DNA from: DATHTC01 sp035456465
Lineage (GTDB): Bacteria; Actinomycetota; Thermoleophilia; Gaiellales; Gaiellaceae
Assembly: GCA_035456465.1 (NCBI GenBank)
Contig: DATIDD010000032.1
Span: forward strand, 32,382 to 96,381
Length of the DNA: 64,000 bases
Direction: 5' to 3'
In this document: positions 7,771 through 15,933 of the stretch, in pieces
Position numbering within the stretch: the first letter of the stretch is position 1
Layout: the number at the start of each line of letters is the position of its first letter
The notes under the pieces: generated by a model
Database searches by the model: none
What the model saw: only the letters and a program-made list of their open reading frames with translations
What the model was told of the DNA's origin: nothing
Translations under genes and position numbers: made by a program

Positions 7771-9403
7771 GCTCTCCCTCCGCCAGCGTCGCGAGGAACT
7801 CCTCGCCGCCGAGCATCCGCTCGAGCTCCCGTCGCCGCTCGCCCCCGTCGAGGGCCTCGATCGTCGTGTGCGTCGGGTCGCCCGGGATCTTCTCGACGCG
7901 GAAGTGCCGGGCGGCGAGGCTCGCGATCTGCGGCAGGTGCGTGATCGTGAGCACCTGCGCGTGCTCGCCGAGCCTGCGCAGCGCCTCGCCCACCGCGGTC
8001 GCCGTGCGGCCGCCGATGCCGGCGTCGATCTCGTCGAACACGAGCGTGTGCCCGCCGGCGACGGCGGCGATCGCGAGCGCCACCCGGGAGAGCTCGCCGC
8101 CCGACGCCGTCTCCGCCACCGGGCCGAACGCCAGCCCGGGGTTCGGCCGGACGAGGAACGCAGCCTCGTCGGCGCCCCCCGCGGACGGCTCGCGGTCGTG
8201 GAGCTCGACGCGGAACTCGCCCTCCCCCATGCCGACATCGCGGAGCTGCTCCGCGACGGCCGCCGCGAAGGCGTCGGCGGCCGCACGGCGCGCCTGCCGG
8301 AGCTCTCCGGCGACGACGCCCACGCGTGCCTCGGCGGCCGCGACCGCGTCGCGTGCCGCCGCCGCGGGGTCGCCGGTCTCGTCGATCGCCGCCAGTTCCT
8401 CCCGCGCCTCGGCCGCGCGCGTGAGCAGCTCGTCGTAGCTCTCGCAGCGGAACCGCCGGCGCAGGTCGGCGAAGCGCTCGAGCTCCGCCTCGACCTGCTC
8501 GAGGCGCCCGGGCTCGGCCGCGAGCGCGTCGAGGAACGCACGCAGCTCCGAGGCCGTCTCGCGCAGGCGGAGCTCGACGTCGCGAAGCTCCTCGCCCGTC
8601 CGCGCGAGCTCCGGCGCCAGCGACTCGAGGCCCGCCAGCGCCCGCTCCGCGCGCGCCGCGAGCCCCGCAGCGCCGTCGCCGTCCTCCGGCGCGAGCGCGG
8701 CGGCCGCGGCGGAGGCGCCGGCCGCGAGCTCGCCCACGTGCCGGAGACGCTCGCGCTCGGCGCGCAGCGCCTCCTCGGCGCCCGGCTCGAGGCCCGCCGC
8801 GTCCTCGGCGAGCGCCCGCAGCTCCGCCACGCGCGCACGCCCGTGCTCGGCGTCGCGGGTGACCTCCTCCCAGCGCCGCCGCGCCGCCTGCAGCTCCCGC
8901 CACGCGTCCCGCATCTCGGCGCGTCGCCGCACCTGCTCGTCGCCGACGAAGGCGTCGAGGACGTCGAGCTGGTACGAGGGCCGCGCGAGCCGGCGCTGCT
9001 CGAACTGGCCGGACATCGCGATGAGCCGCTCGGCCGCCGTGGCGACGTCCTCGCGCGCGGCGCTCCGCCCCCACGCGTACGCACGCGTGCGGCCGTCGGC
9101 GAACACGCGCCGCGCCAGCACGAGGCCGTCCTCGCCCTCCGGCCGCAGCTCGGCGAGCCCTTCGAGCCGCTCGTCCTCGAGCAGCCCCTCGGGCAGGTCG
9201 AGCTCGGCCTCGACGTACGCCTCCGGGGCGTCCGGGCCGACGTAGGAGGCGTCGCCCCTCGCCCCGAGGAGGAGCCCGATCGCCTGCGCGAGGATCGTCT
9301 TCCCGGCGCCCGTCTCGCCGGTGATCGCGTTGAGCCCGCCGGCGAGCTCGAGCTCCGCGTCCCGGATGAGCACGAGGTTCTCGATGCGGAGCCTACGTAG
9401 CAA
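7763..9403 (-). CDS. recN: DNA repair protein RecN
   Basis: An SMC-like ATPase for double-strand-break repair, 546 residues, close to the usual 550-570. The Walker A motif GETGAGKT is at 29-36, a long coiled-coil region covers roughly 160-370 with a central hinge-like break, the ABC signature is ASGGELSRV (near 427) and Walker B is TLVFDEIDAG followed by GGRTA. The likely start is TTG at 9403, overlapping the end of nadK by 11 bases, giving the normal N-terminus MLRRLRIENLVLI. The order nadK-recN-steA is the common actinobacterial arrangement. Confidence 0.93.
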   Translation of the reverse strand: MLRRLRIENLVLIRDAELELAGGLNAITGETGAGKTILAQAIGLLLGARGDASYVGPDAPEAYVEAELDLPEGLLEDERLEGLAELRPEGEDGLVLARRVFADGRTRAYAWGRSAAREDVATAAERLIAMSGQFEQRRLARPSYQLDVLDAFVGDEQVRRRAEMRDAWRELQAARRRWEEVTRDAEHGRARVAELRALAEDAAGLEPGAEEALRAERERLRHVGELAAGASAAAAALAPEDGDGAAGLAARAERALAGLESLAPELARTGEELRDVELRLRETASELRAFLDALAAEPGRLEQVEAELERFADLRRRFRCESYDELLTRAAEAREELAAIDETGDPAAAARDAVAAAEARVGVVAGELRQARRAAADAFAAAVAEQLRDVGMGEGEFRVELHDREPSAGGADEAAFLVRPNPGLAFGPVAETASGGELSRVALAIAAVAGGHTLVFDEIDAGIGGRTATAVGEALRRLGEHAQVLTITHLPQIASLAARHFRVEKIPGDPTHTTIEALDGGERRRELERMLGGEEFLATLAEGERG

Positions 9404-10256
9404 AGGTCTCGCGGTAGCGCCGGAAGAACGACCGTTCGGAGAGGATCCCGAGCGACGCGCGCTGGTCGTCGATCCGGATCGCGACCTCGGCGTCGGGGCC
9501 GAGCTCGGCGACGGCGTGGCCGTCCACGAGCACGACGATCCCGACGTCGGTCGTGTGGTTCACCACCTCGAGCAGCGCGCCCTTGGGCACGACCATCGGC
9601 CGCGCGTGCAGGGAGTGCGGCGCGACGAACGTGATCGCCATCGCCTCGAGCCCCCACACGAGCACGGGGCCCCCGTTCGAGAGGTTGTACGCCGTCGAGC
9701 CGGCAGGGGTCGCGACGATCATCCCGTCGCAAGGCTGCGTGCCGAGGTCCTCGCCGCCGATCGACCACGCCAGCTCGACCATGCGGCCGACGTCGGCGCT
9801 GCGCACGACGACGTCGTTGACGGCCACGCGAGAGCCGCCGGCGACGTCGACGGCGAGCGTGGGCAGCTCGAGCACGGCGTAGTCGCCGCGGAAGGCGCGG
9901 GCGAGGCCGGACTCCATCTCCTCGGCCCGGATCGCGCAGAGGAAGCCGACACGGCCGAAGTTGACGCCGAGCACCGGGATCCCGGTGCCGAGGAAGCGGT
10001 TGAGGGCGCGCAGCATCGTCCCGTCGCCGCCGAGCACGACCGCGATGTCCGCGGTGTCGAGCGCCGCGTGCCCGTCGGTGCGGCCGTGCTTCGCGCGCTC
10101 CTCCGCCGGCAGCAGCAGCTCGACGCCGTGCCCGCGCGCGACCGTCTCGAGGCGCTCGAGCGCAGGGCCGATCACGCCCGACTTCCCGTGCGTGATCACC
10201 GCCGCGCGGCGGACGGCCTCACGGGACGGCGCGTGCGATCCGGTCGTCGATGTCAT
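9393..10256 (-). CDS. nadK: NAD kinase
   Basis: Phosphorylates NAD to NADP. The 287-residue protein has the family's GGDGT motif at 76-80, the substrate-binding segment around NDVVVRS and the glycine-rich TPAGSTAYNLSNGGP segment. The start at 10256 overlaps tlyA by 38 bases, unusually much for this block; a GTG four codons after the end of tlyA (in RAAVITHG) is an alternative start that would remove about 18 residues lacking obvious conservation. Cytoplasmic. Confidence 0.93.
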   Translation of the reverse strand: MTSTTGSHAPSREAVRRAAVITHGKSGVIGPALERLETVARGHGVELLLPAEERAKHGRTDGHAALDTADIAVVLGGDGTMLRALNRFLGTGIPVLGVNFGRVGFLCAIRAEEMESGLARAFRGDYAVLELPTLAVDVAGGSRVAVNDVVVRSADVGRMVELAWSIGGEDLGTQPCDGMIVATPAGSTAYNLSNGGPVLVWGLEAMAITFVAPHSLHARPMVVPKGALLEVVNHTTDVGIVVLVDGHAVAELGPDAEVAIRIDDQRASLGILSERSFFRRYRETFAT

Positions 10257-10986
10257 CGTCGAGGGCTGCGTGCGGGTCGTGGACGAGGTGCAGGAACACC
10301 TCGCGGTTCCCCTTGGGTCCCGGCACGCCGGAGTCTACGACGCCGACGGCCCGCGCCTCCCACGCGAGCGCGGCCTCCGCCACCTCGCGGACGACCCGCC
10401 GGCGGACGGCGGGGTCGCGCACCACGCCGCCCCTCGGGACGTCGGCGCGACCCGCCTCGAACTGGGGCTTCACGAGCACGACCGCCTGCCACCCGGGCGC
10501 GGCCAGGCGGAGCGCCGGCGGGAGCGCCGTGCGGACGGAGATGAAGGAGACGTCGCAGACCACGATCTGGGGCGCGAACGGGAGCTCCGTCAGGCCGCGG
10601 ACGTTCGTCCGCTCCAGCACCGTGACCCTCGGGTCGTCGCGGAGGCGCGGGTGCAGCTGTCCGTAGCCGACGTCGAGGGCGACGACCCGCGCGGCGCCGC
10701 GCTGGAGGAGCACGTCCGTGAACCCGCCCGTCGAGGCGCCGACGTCGAGCGCGTCGAGGCCGCGCACGTCGATCCCGAAGGCGTCGAGCGCGTTCGCGAG
10801 CTTGTCGCCGCCGCGGGAGACGTACTGCGGGCCGCGCTCGACCTCGAGCGAGACGTCGTCCTCGAGCTGCTGCCCCGGCTTCTGCACGCCCGGGACGAGC
10901 CCCGCGAGCACGAGCGCCTGCGCCTGGGCCCGGCTCTCCGCGAGCCCCCGCTCGACGAGGAGCACGTCGGCGCGCTTCTTCGCCAC
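10219..10986 (-). CDS. tlyA: TlyA family rRNA 2'-O-methyltransferase
   Basis: 255 residues with an N-terminal S4 RNA-binding domain (about 3-62, KKRADVLLVERGL) and a C-terminal FtsJ-like methyltransferase with the SAM-binding ALDVGASTGGFTD (near 80) and the downstream DVSFIS motif. Homologues methylate cytidines of 16S and 23S rRNA, which determines capreomycin sensitivity; the old name is hemolysin A. GTG at 10986 lies seven bases after a TAGCCT -10 box, so this gene probably starts a transcription unit (tlyA-nadK-recN-steA) with a leaderless mRNA. Confidence 0.92.
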   Translation of the reverse strand: MAKKRADVLLVERGLAESRAQAQALVLAGLVPGVQKPGQQLEDDVSLEVERGPQYVSRGGDKLANALDAFGIDVRGLDALDVGASTGGFTDVLLQRGAARVVALDVGYGQLHPRLRDDPRVTVLERTNVRGLTELPFAPQIVVCDVSFISVRTALPPALRLAAPGWQAVVLVKPQFEAGRADVPRGGVVRDPAVRRRVVREVAEAALAWEARAVGVVDSGVPGPKGNREVFLHLVHDPHAALDDDIDDRIARAVP

Positions 10987-10993
10987 GGGCCAG

Positions 10994-10999
10994 AGGCTA
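10994..10999 (-). promoter_or_regulatory. -10 box (TAGCCT) for tlyA
   Basis: TAGCCT in the 58-base gap between tlyA and the prenyl synthase gene, seven bases before the GTG. The spacing predicts a leaderless transcript. No -35 match is obvious. Confidence 0.5.
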
Positions 11000-11044
11000 G
11001 CGGGGTGCCGCGGCAGCGCCAGTGGCCGGGCGGGCCGTGACAGG

Positions 11045-11818
11045 CTACGACGTTCGCGCGACGAGGCTCTCGACCAGCTCCGCGAGCACCGACGTGTCCG
11101 CCGGCACCGCGTCGAGCGCCCGCAGCGCCCGCGCCGCCGCCTCGTCCGCCGCCGTGCGCGTCCAGGCCTCCCCGCGCGTCGCCACGTACCCGTCGCCGTC
11201 GAGCAGGTCGTCCACCGTCTGGAACAGGAGGCCGAGCTCGCCGCCGAACGCGCGCCACGGCGGCTGCGAGGCCTCGGCGACGCCGGCGGCCCAGAGGCCG
11301 CACCCGACCGCGGCGTCGAACAGCCGCCCCGTCTTCAGCCGGTTCAGCAGGTCCTCGTCGGCGCGGTCGCCGGTCACGTCGAGGTACTGGCCGCCGATCA
11401 TCCCGAGCGTCGCCTGCGCGAGCTCGCGCGCGACCGCCGGCGTGCCGTAGGAGAGCGCGAGCCGGAATGCCTCTGCGAGGAGCCCGTCCCCGGCGAGCAC
11501 GGCCACGGCCTCGCCGTAGCGGACGTGCACCGTCGGGCGCCCGCGGCGCTCGTCGTCGTCGTCGAGGGCCGGCAGGTCGTCGTGGACGAGCGAGAACGAG
11601 TGGACGAGCTCGACCGCGGCGGCGGCCGGCAGCGCCTGCTCGGCCGCGACCCCGGCCGCCTCGGCGGTCGCGAGGCAGAGCACCGGCCGCACGCGCTTCC
11701 CGCCGCCGGCGAGCGCGTAGCGGAGGGGCTCCTCGAGCCCGTGCAGCTCGGGCGTCAGCGCGAGCTCGTCGAGGTACCCGTCGACGAGGGCGCGTAGCTC
11801 GTCAGGCCGGCGGAGCAG
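11045..11818 (-). CDS. Polyprenyl (geranylgeranyl/farnesyl) diphosphate synthase, CTG start
   Basis: A class I trans-prenyltransferase that condenses isopentenyl diphosphate with allylic diphosphates. The first Asp-rich motif is HDDLPALDDDD, followed by RRGRPTVH, and the second is QTVDDLLD. The substrate-binding GGGKRVRP lies near residue 37. The first conventional codon (GTG at 11692) falls inside that motif, so translation must begin upstream; the only candidate is CTG at 11816-11818, six bases after GGGAGG, giving 257 residues. Product chain length cannot be read with confidence. It follows an xseB-like gene, as ispA does in many bacteria. Confidence 0.85.
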   Translation of the reverse strand: MLRRPDELRALVDGYLDELALTPELHGLEEPLRYALAGGGKRVRPVLCLATAEAAGVAAEQALPAAAAVELVHSFSLVHDDLPALDDDDERRGRPTVHVRYGEAVAVLAGDGLLAEAFRLALSYGTPAVARELAQATLGMIGGQYLDVTGDRADEDLLNRLKTGRLFDAAVGCGLWAAGVAEASQPPWRAFGGELGLLFQTVDDLLDGDGYVATRGEAWTRTAADEAAARALRALDAVPADTSVLAELVESLVARTS

Positions 11819-12008
11819 CTTCGGCCTCCCGCCGCGCCCGCTGGAGCTCGGCCTCGACCTCCTTCGCCAGCTCGGAGAGCCGGGTCAGCGCGTCGATCGC
11901 ACCGTCGACGTCCTCCGACTCGGCGAGCCGCTCGAGGTCGGCGCGCGTCTCCTCGAGCTTCGCGAGCAGCTCCTCCGCACGCTGGAGGGACTCCCCGGCC
12001 GCCATCAC
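11802..12008 (-). CDS. Small helical protein, possible exodeoxyribonuclease VII small subunit
   Basis: A 67-68-residue, highly charged and entirely helical peptide. Length, predicted two-helix hairpin and position directly upstream of an ispA-type gene all suit XseB, the small subunit of exonuclease VII. The usual XseB signature is only loosely matched (VDGAIDALTRLSELAKEVEAE), and no xseA is in the window. Starts are GTG at 12008 or the adjacent ATG at 12005; both overlap the nusB stop. It overlaps the prenyl synthase start by 17 bases. Function is uncertain. Confidence 0.5.
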   Translation of the reverse strand: MMAAGESLQRAEELLAKLEETRADLERLAESEDVDGAIDALTRLSELAKEVEAELQRARREAEAAPPA

Positions 12009-12403
12009 GCCACCCGCTCGCGCACGGCGCGGCCGAGGATCCCGTTCACGAGCTTCGCCGCGTCGTCGCTCGCGTACCGCTTCGACAGGCGCACCGCCTC
12101 GTCGATCGCCACCTCCATCGGCACGTCTCCCTTCTCCAGCTCCTTCAGGGCGATGCGAAGGACGTTGCGCTCCACGGCGCCGAGCCGGTCGGCCGACCAG
12201 TCCTCGGCGTACTCGCCGATCGCCGCGTCCAGGCGTGCCGCGTCAGCGCAGACCTCGCGCGCGAGCGCGAGCGCCCACGGGTCGACGTCGCCGCCGTACA
12301 GCGAGCCGAGGTCCTGCCCGGTCACGTCCCACTGAAACAGGAGGACGAGCGCGGCGCGGCGCGCCTGCCGCCGCGAGGTGCCGCCCGCGCGCGGCCGGCT
12401 CAC
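12005..12403 (-). CDS. nusB: Transcription antitermination factor NusB
   Basis: A 132-residue all-helical RNA-binding protein that, with NusE/S10, promotes antitermination of rRNA operons. Family features include the N-terminal RRQARRAALVLLFQWD, the central LDAAIGEYAEDWS and the C-terminal VPMEVAIDEAVRLSKRYASDDA. The start chosen is GTG at 12403, which overlaps the stop of the Asp23 gene as GTGA; a longer in-frame start adds 17 Arg-rich residues that look non-coding. Located between asp23 and the xseB-like gene. Confidence 0.93.
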   Translation of the reverse strand: MSRPRAGGTSRRQARRAALVLLFQWDVTGQDLGSLYGGDVDPWALALAREVCADAARLDAAIGEYAEDWSADRLGAVERNVLRIALKELEKGDVPMEVAIDEAVRLSKRYASDDAAKLVNGILGRAVRERVA

Positions 12404-12708
12404 GTGTCGAGCTCCTCGACGGCGACGTCCACGGCGGTGGTCTCGACCCCGCACATCGTCCGGAGCGCGTCGTGCACGCGCTGCTGGACCTCCTCGGCGA
12501 CGTCGGGCAGGACCTCGCCGTAGCGCACCGCCAGCTCGAGCGAGACGCGGGCGCTGCCGTCGTCGACCTCGATCTCGAGGCCGCGCTTGGGCCGGCGCGC
12601 GCGGGCGCCGTCGACGGTCTGGACCGCGCCGAGGACGACCTGCGAGAGCGCGCCGCCGGTGACGGTGATCGTCCCGGCGTCGTCCGTGATCGTGTGCGTG
12701 TCGCTCAT
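12400..12708 (-). CDS. Asp23/Gls24 family envelope stress response protein
   Basis: A 102-residue member of the Asp23/Gls24 (DUF322) family. Typical features are the beta-strand start TITVTGGALSQVVLGAVQTVDG and the later VRYGEVLPDVAEEVQQRVHDAL. In Firmicutes such proteins sit at the membrane and respond to alkaline or envelope stress; in this actinobacterial-type context between accC and nusB the role is unknown. ATG at 12708 is 19 bases after the accC stop; a longer reading frame upstream is Arg-rich and unlikely. Confidence 0.85.
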   Translation of the reverse strand: MSDTHTITDDAGTITVTGGALSQVVLGAVQTVDGARARRPKRGLEIEVDDGSARVSLELAVRYGEVLPDVAEEVQQRVHDALRTMCGVETTAVDVAVEELDT

Positions 12709-12727
12709 CGTCGCGCGTCCGCGGCGC

Positions 12728-14077
12728 TCACCGCGAGACCGCGGCCAGCTCCGCCTCCGCAAGGTAGCCCGTGTGGTACTCGCCCGTCCGGAAGGCCCGC
12801 GAGTCGAGGATCTCGGCGGCCGCGGCCCGCGTCGTCGGCACGCCGTCGACCTCGAGCTCGCCGAGGGCCCGCAGCGCCCGCTCGATCGCCGCGGGACGGT
12901 CGGCGTCCCACACGACGAGCTTCGCGAGCAGCGAGTCGTAGTGCGGCGGCACCTCGAGGCCGTCCTCGAGATGGGTGTCGACGCGGACGCCCGGCCCGCC
13001 GGGGACGCGGAAGCGCGTGACGCGCCCGGGCGCGGGGGCGAACCCGCGCGCGGGATCCTCGGCGTTGATCCGCACCTCGATCGCGTGCCCGCGCCTCGGC
13101 GCGCGTCCTTCGAGCGCGAGCGGCTCGCCGGCCGCGACGCGAAGCTGCTCCCGCACGAGGTCGATGCCCGTGACGAGCTCGCTCACCGGGTGCTCCACCT
13201 GGAGCCGCGCGTTCAGCTCGATGAAGTAGAAGCCCCCGTCGGGACCGAGCAGGAACTCGAACGTGCCCGCGTTGACGTAGCCGATCGCGCGGCAGGCGCG
13301 CTCGGCCGCCGCCTCCATCGCCTCGCGCGTCTCCGGGTCGAGCGCGGGCGACGGCGACTCCTCGATCAGCTTCTGGTGGCGCCGCTGGATCGAGCACTCG
13401 CGCTCGCCGAGCGTCAGCACGCGGCCGTGCGCGTCGCACAGCACCTGGATCTCGACGTGCCGCGCGGGGACGACCGCCTTCTCGAGGTACAGCGACGCGT
13501 CGCCGAACGCGCCCTGCGCCTCGGCGGCCGCCGTCGCGTAGGCGGCGTCCAGCGCTTCCGGAGAGTCGACGAGGCGCATGCCCTTGCCGCCGCCCCCCGC
13601 CGCGGCCTTGAGCAGCACCGGGTAGCCGAGCTCGGCGGCCGCGTCCCGGACGTCGGCCCGGGAGGCGCCGCCGTCCGTCCCCGGAACGAGCGGCACGCCC
13701 GCCGCCCCGAGCTCCCGCTTCGCGCGCGCCTTGTCGCCCATCCGCTCCATCACCTCCGCGGGGGGCCCGACGAACACGAGGTCGTTGTCGGCGCACGCCC
13801 GCGCGAACTCCGCGTTCTCGGCGAGGAACCCGTAGCCCGGGTGGACCGCCTCGCAGCCCGTCGTCTCGGCGGCGGCGATCAGCGAGCGGATGTCGAGGTA
13901 GCTGTGCGCGGCGCTCGGCGGGCCGATGCACACCGCTCTGTCGGCGAGCCTCACGTGCGGCGACTCGGCGTCGGCCGTGGAGTAGACCGCCACCGCCTCC
14001 ACCCCGAGCTCGCGACAGGCGCGGATCACGCGCACCGCGATCTCGCCGCGGTTCGCTACGAGGACGCGGTCGAACAC
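12728..14077 (-). CDS. accC: Biotin carboxylase subunit
   Basis: ATP-grasp enzyme that carboxylates biotin on its carrier protein. The 449-residue length and domain order are standard: N-terminal pre-ATP-grasp (FDRVLVANRGEIAVRVIRAC), glycine-rich ATP loop (AAAGGGGKGMR, near 160), catalytic EHPVSELVTG after FIELNARLQV, and a C-terminal domain ending near EYHTGYLAEAE. NARLQVEH replaces the more usual NPR/NTR variant, a minor difference. GTG at 14077 follows the TAG of the carrier-protein gene without a gap, so the two are made together. No carboxyltransferase accA/accD is in the window. Confidence 0.94.
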   Translation of the reverse strand: MFDRVLVANRGEIAVRVIRACRELGVEAVAVYSTADAESPHVRLADRAVCIGPPSAAHSYLDIRSLIAAAETTGCEAVHPGYGFLAENAEFARACADNDLVFVGPPAEVMERMGDKARAKRELGAAGVPLVPGTDGGASRADVRDAAAELGYPVLLKAAAGGGGKGMRLVDSPEALDAAYATAAAEAQGAFGDASLYLEKAVVPARHVEIQVLCDAHGRVLTLGERECSIQRRHQKLIEESPSPALDPETREAMEAAAERACRAIGYVNAGTFEFLLGPDGGFYFIELNARLQVEHPVSELVTGIDLVREQLRVAAGEPLALEGRAPRRGHAIEVRINAEDPARGFAPAPGRVTRFRVPGGPGVRVDTHLEDGLEVPPHYDSLLAKLVVWDADRPAAIERALRALGELEVDGVPTTRAAAAEILDSRAFRTGEYHTGYLAEAELAAVSR

Positions 14078-15892
14078 CTACACTGCGTCCAGAGGCCTGC
14101 CGTCGAGGCGCTCCAGCTCGAACAGGAGCTGGCCGAACTCGACCGGGGCGCCGTTGTCGGCGTGGACGGCGCGCACCACGGCGTCGAGGTCGGACTTCAG
14201 CTCGTTGAACAGCTTCATCGCCTCCAGCACGCATAGCGTCTGTCCGGCGGTGACGACGTCCCCGACCTCCACGAACGGCGGCGCGCCCGGCTCCGGTGCG
14301 CGGTAGAAGACGCCGACCATCGGCGACTCGACCCGGACGAACGCGTCGCTTCGCGGCCCCACCGGCGCGAGCTCGGGCTCGTCGACGGCGAGCGGGGTCG
14401 CGGGGACGACGGCCGCGTCCGCAGTGCCCTCCTCGGTGCGCCGGACGGTCACCCGCAGGTCGCTCTCCTCGATCGTGACCTCCGCGATGGCCGACTCCTG
14501 GACGATGCGGACGAGCTCGCGGATCCGCTCGGCGCGGTCCTGGTCGACCGCGCCGCCGGTGAGCTGCTCGTCGCGGGTCGCGCGGCCGCGGATCGACTGG
14601 AGCAGCGGCTCGGCGTCGTCGCCGAAGAGCGCCAGCAGGAGCAGCTCCTCCTCGCTCGCCGCGAGCCCGCCGGCCTGCGTGCGCAGCTCCTCGAGCAGGG
14701 CGGGGGGCTGCGGCTGCGGCTCCCCGTTGGACAGCAGCTGCACCGCCCGCTCCACGACCGGGTCGACGCGCCCGGGCGGCTCGCCGTAGCGGCCGAGCAC
14801 GAGGTCGCGGAGCTCGTCGACGACGACGACCCACCGCTGCGCCGAGAGCACGTGGAGGAGCGCCTGGGAGGCGAGCACCTGGCCGATCGGGGCCGCGAGC
14901 GGCGGCATCCCCGCCTCCAGCCGGATCCGGGCGAGCTCGTCGAGCACCTCGTCGATGCGGTCGCCGGCGGCGTTCGCGTGCAGGTTCGCGTCGAGGCCCG
15001 CCACGAGCCCGGCCGGGAGCGCGTACTCCGCGGCCCGCACCGCGATCCGCGGCGCAAGCGGCGCGACCGGGTCGTCGCCGATGTGCTCGTCGACGAGCTC
15101 GGAGGCCCGCCACAGCGCGGGCACGTCGACGCCCGCGTCCATCCCGAGCCCTGTCAGCGCCTGCGAGAGCGACTCGCCCGAGACGCGGTAGAGCGACAGC
15201 GCGACGGGGTAGACGGCCGCGGCGAGCAGGTCGGCGCCGGCGCGCGCGGCCTCGATCGCGCACGCGAGCGCGGCCCCGCCGGCGCCCTGGAAGTAGACGC
15301 CGACCGGTAGCCCGCCCGCCTCCTTCAGCCGGTGGACGAGCTCCCCGGCGCGGTGCGGCTCGAGCGACCCGGTCGGGTCGTGCAGGAGGATCCGCGCGGC
15401 ACCGAGCTCGGGCAGCCTGCGCGCCCCCTCGACGAGCGTCTCGGTCTCGCCGGTGACTCCGGAGCTGTAGACGAGGCCGCCGTCGAACTCGCAGCCGGCG
15501 TCGGCGATCGCCTGCGCCGCCTCGCGGAGGTTGGAGACGTCGTTCAGCGGGTCGTGCAGCCGGAAGACGTCGATCCCGTTCTCCGCGGCGGTCGAGACGA
15601 AGCGCTTGACGAAGTCGCCGGTGACCGGGTGCGAGCCGACGAGGAAGCGCCCGCGGAGCGCCATCCCGAGCGGCGTCTCGACCCGCGCCTTGAGCGCGCG
15701 GATGCGCTCCCAAGGGCTCTCGACGCCGCGCCGGACGGCCGTGTCGAAGACGCCGCCGCCCGAGACCTCCAGGTACGCGAGGCCGGCGCCGTCGAGGATG
15801 TCGGCGAGGCGGAGCAGCTCGGCCGTCGGGATGCGGCCGGCGAGCGGCTCCTGTCCGAGCAGGCGGATCGTGGTGTCGGCGAGGCGCGGCAC
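14078..15892 (-). CDS. Carboxyltransferase-like barrel (catalytic site lost) fused to biotin carboxyl carrier protein
   Basis: Residues 1 to about 420 align with the TIM-barrel carboxyltransferase of oxaloacetate decarboxylase alpha/pyruvate carboxylase/transcarboxylase 5S (ADTTIR, EVSGGGVFD, PWERIRALK, GIDVFRLHDPLND). All metal and catalytic positions differ: the Asp after TTLR is Leu11, the carbamylated Lys is His171 (LLHDPTGSLEP), and the His-x-His pair is Tyr200 and Gln202. From about 450 the protein is AccB-like (RELVRIVQESAIAEVTIEESD), with the biotinyl Lys near 560 in VLEAMKLF. GTG at 15892 is the first usable start after efp; a more upstream start is not excluded. accC follows directly. 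The barrel is probably structural or regulatory; that role is inferred. Confidence 0.82.
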   Translation of the reverse strand: MPRLADTTIRLLGQEPLAGRIPTAELLRLADILDGAGLAYLEVSGGGVFDTAVRRGVESPWERIRALKARVETPLGMALRGRFLVGSHPVTGDFVKRFVSTAAENGIDVFRLHDPLNDVSNLREAAQAIADAGCEFDGGLVYSSGVTGETETLVEGARRLPELGAARILLHDPTGSLEPHRAGELVHRLKEAGGLPVGVYFQGAGGAALACAIEAARAGADLLAAAVYPVALSLYRVSGESLSQALTGLGMDAGVDVPALWRASELVDEHIGDDPVAPLAPRIAVRAAEYALPAGLVAGLDANLHANAAGDRIDEVLDELARIRLEAGMPPLAAPIGQVLASQALLHVLSAQRWVVVVDELRDLVLGRYGEPPGRVDPVVERAVQLLSNGEPQPQPPALLEELRTQAGGLAASEEELLLLALFGDDAEPLLQSIRGRATRDEQLTGGAVDQDRAERIRELVRIVQESAIAEVTIEESDLRVTVRRTEEGTADAAVVPATPLAVDEPELAPVGPRSDAFVRVESPMVGVFYRAPEPGAPPFVEVGDVVTAGQTLCVLEAMKLFNELKSDLDAVVRAVHADNGAPVEFGQLLFELERLDGRPLDAV

Positions 15893-15933
15893 GCCCGTGG
15901 AGACTAGTGCCTCGAGGAACGACCCGGCCGCCG

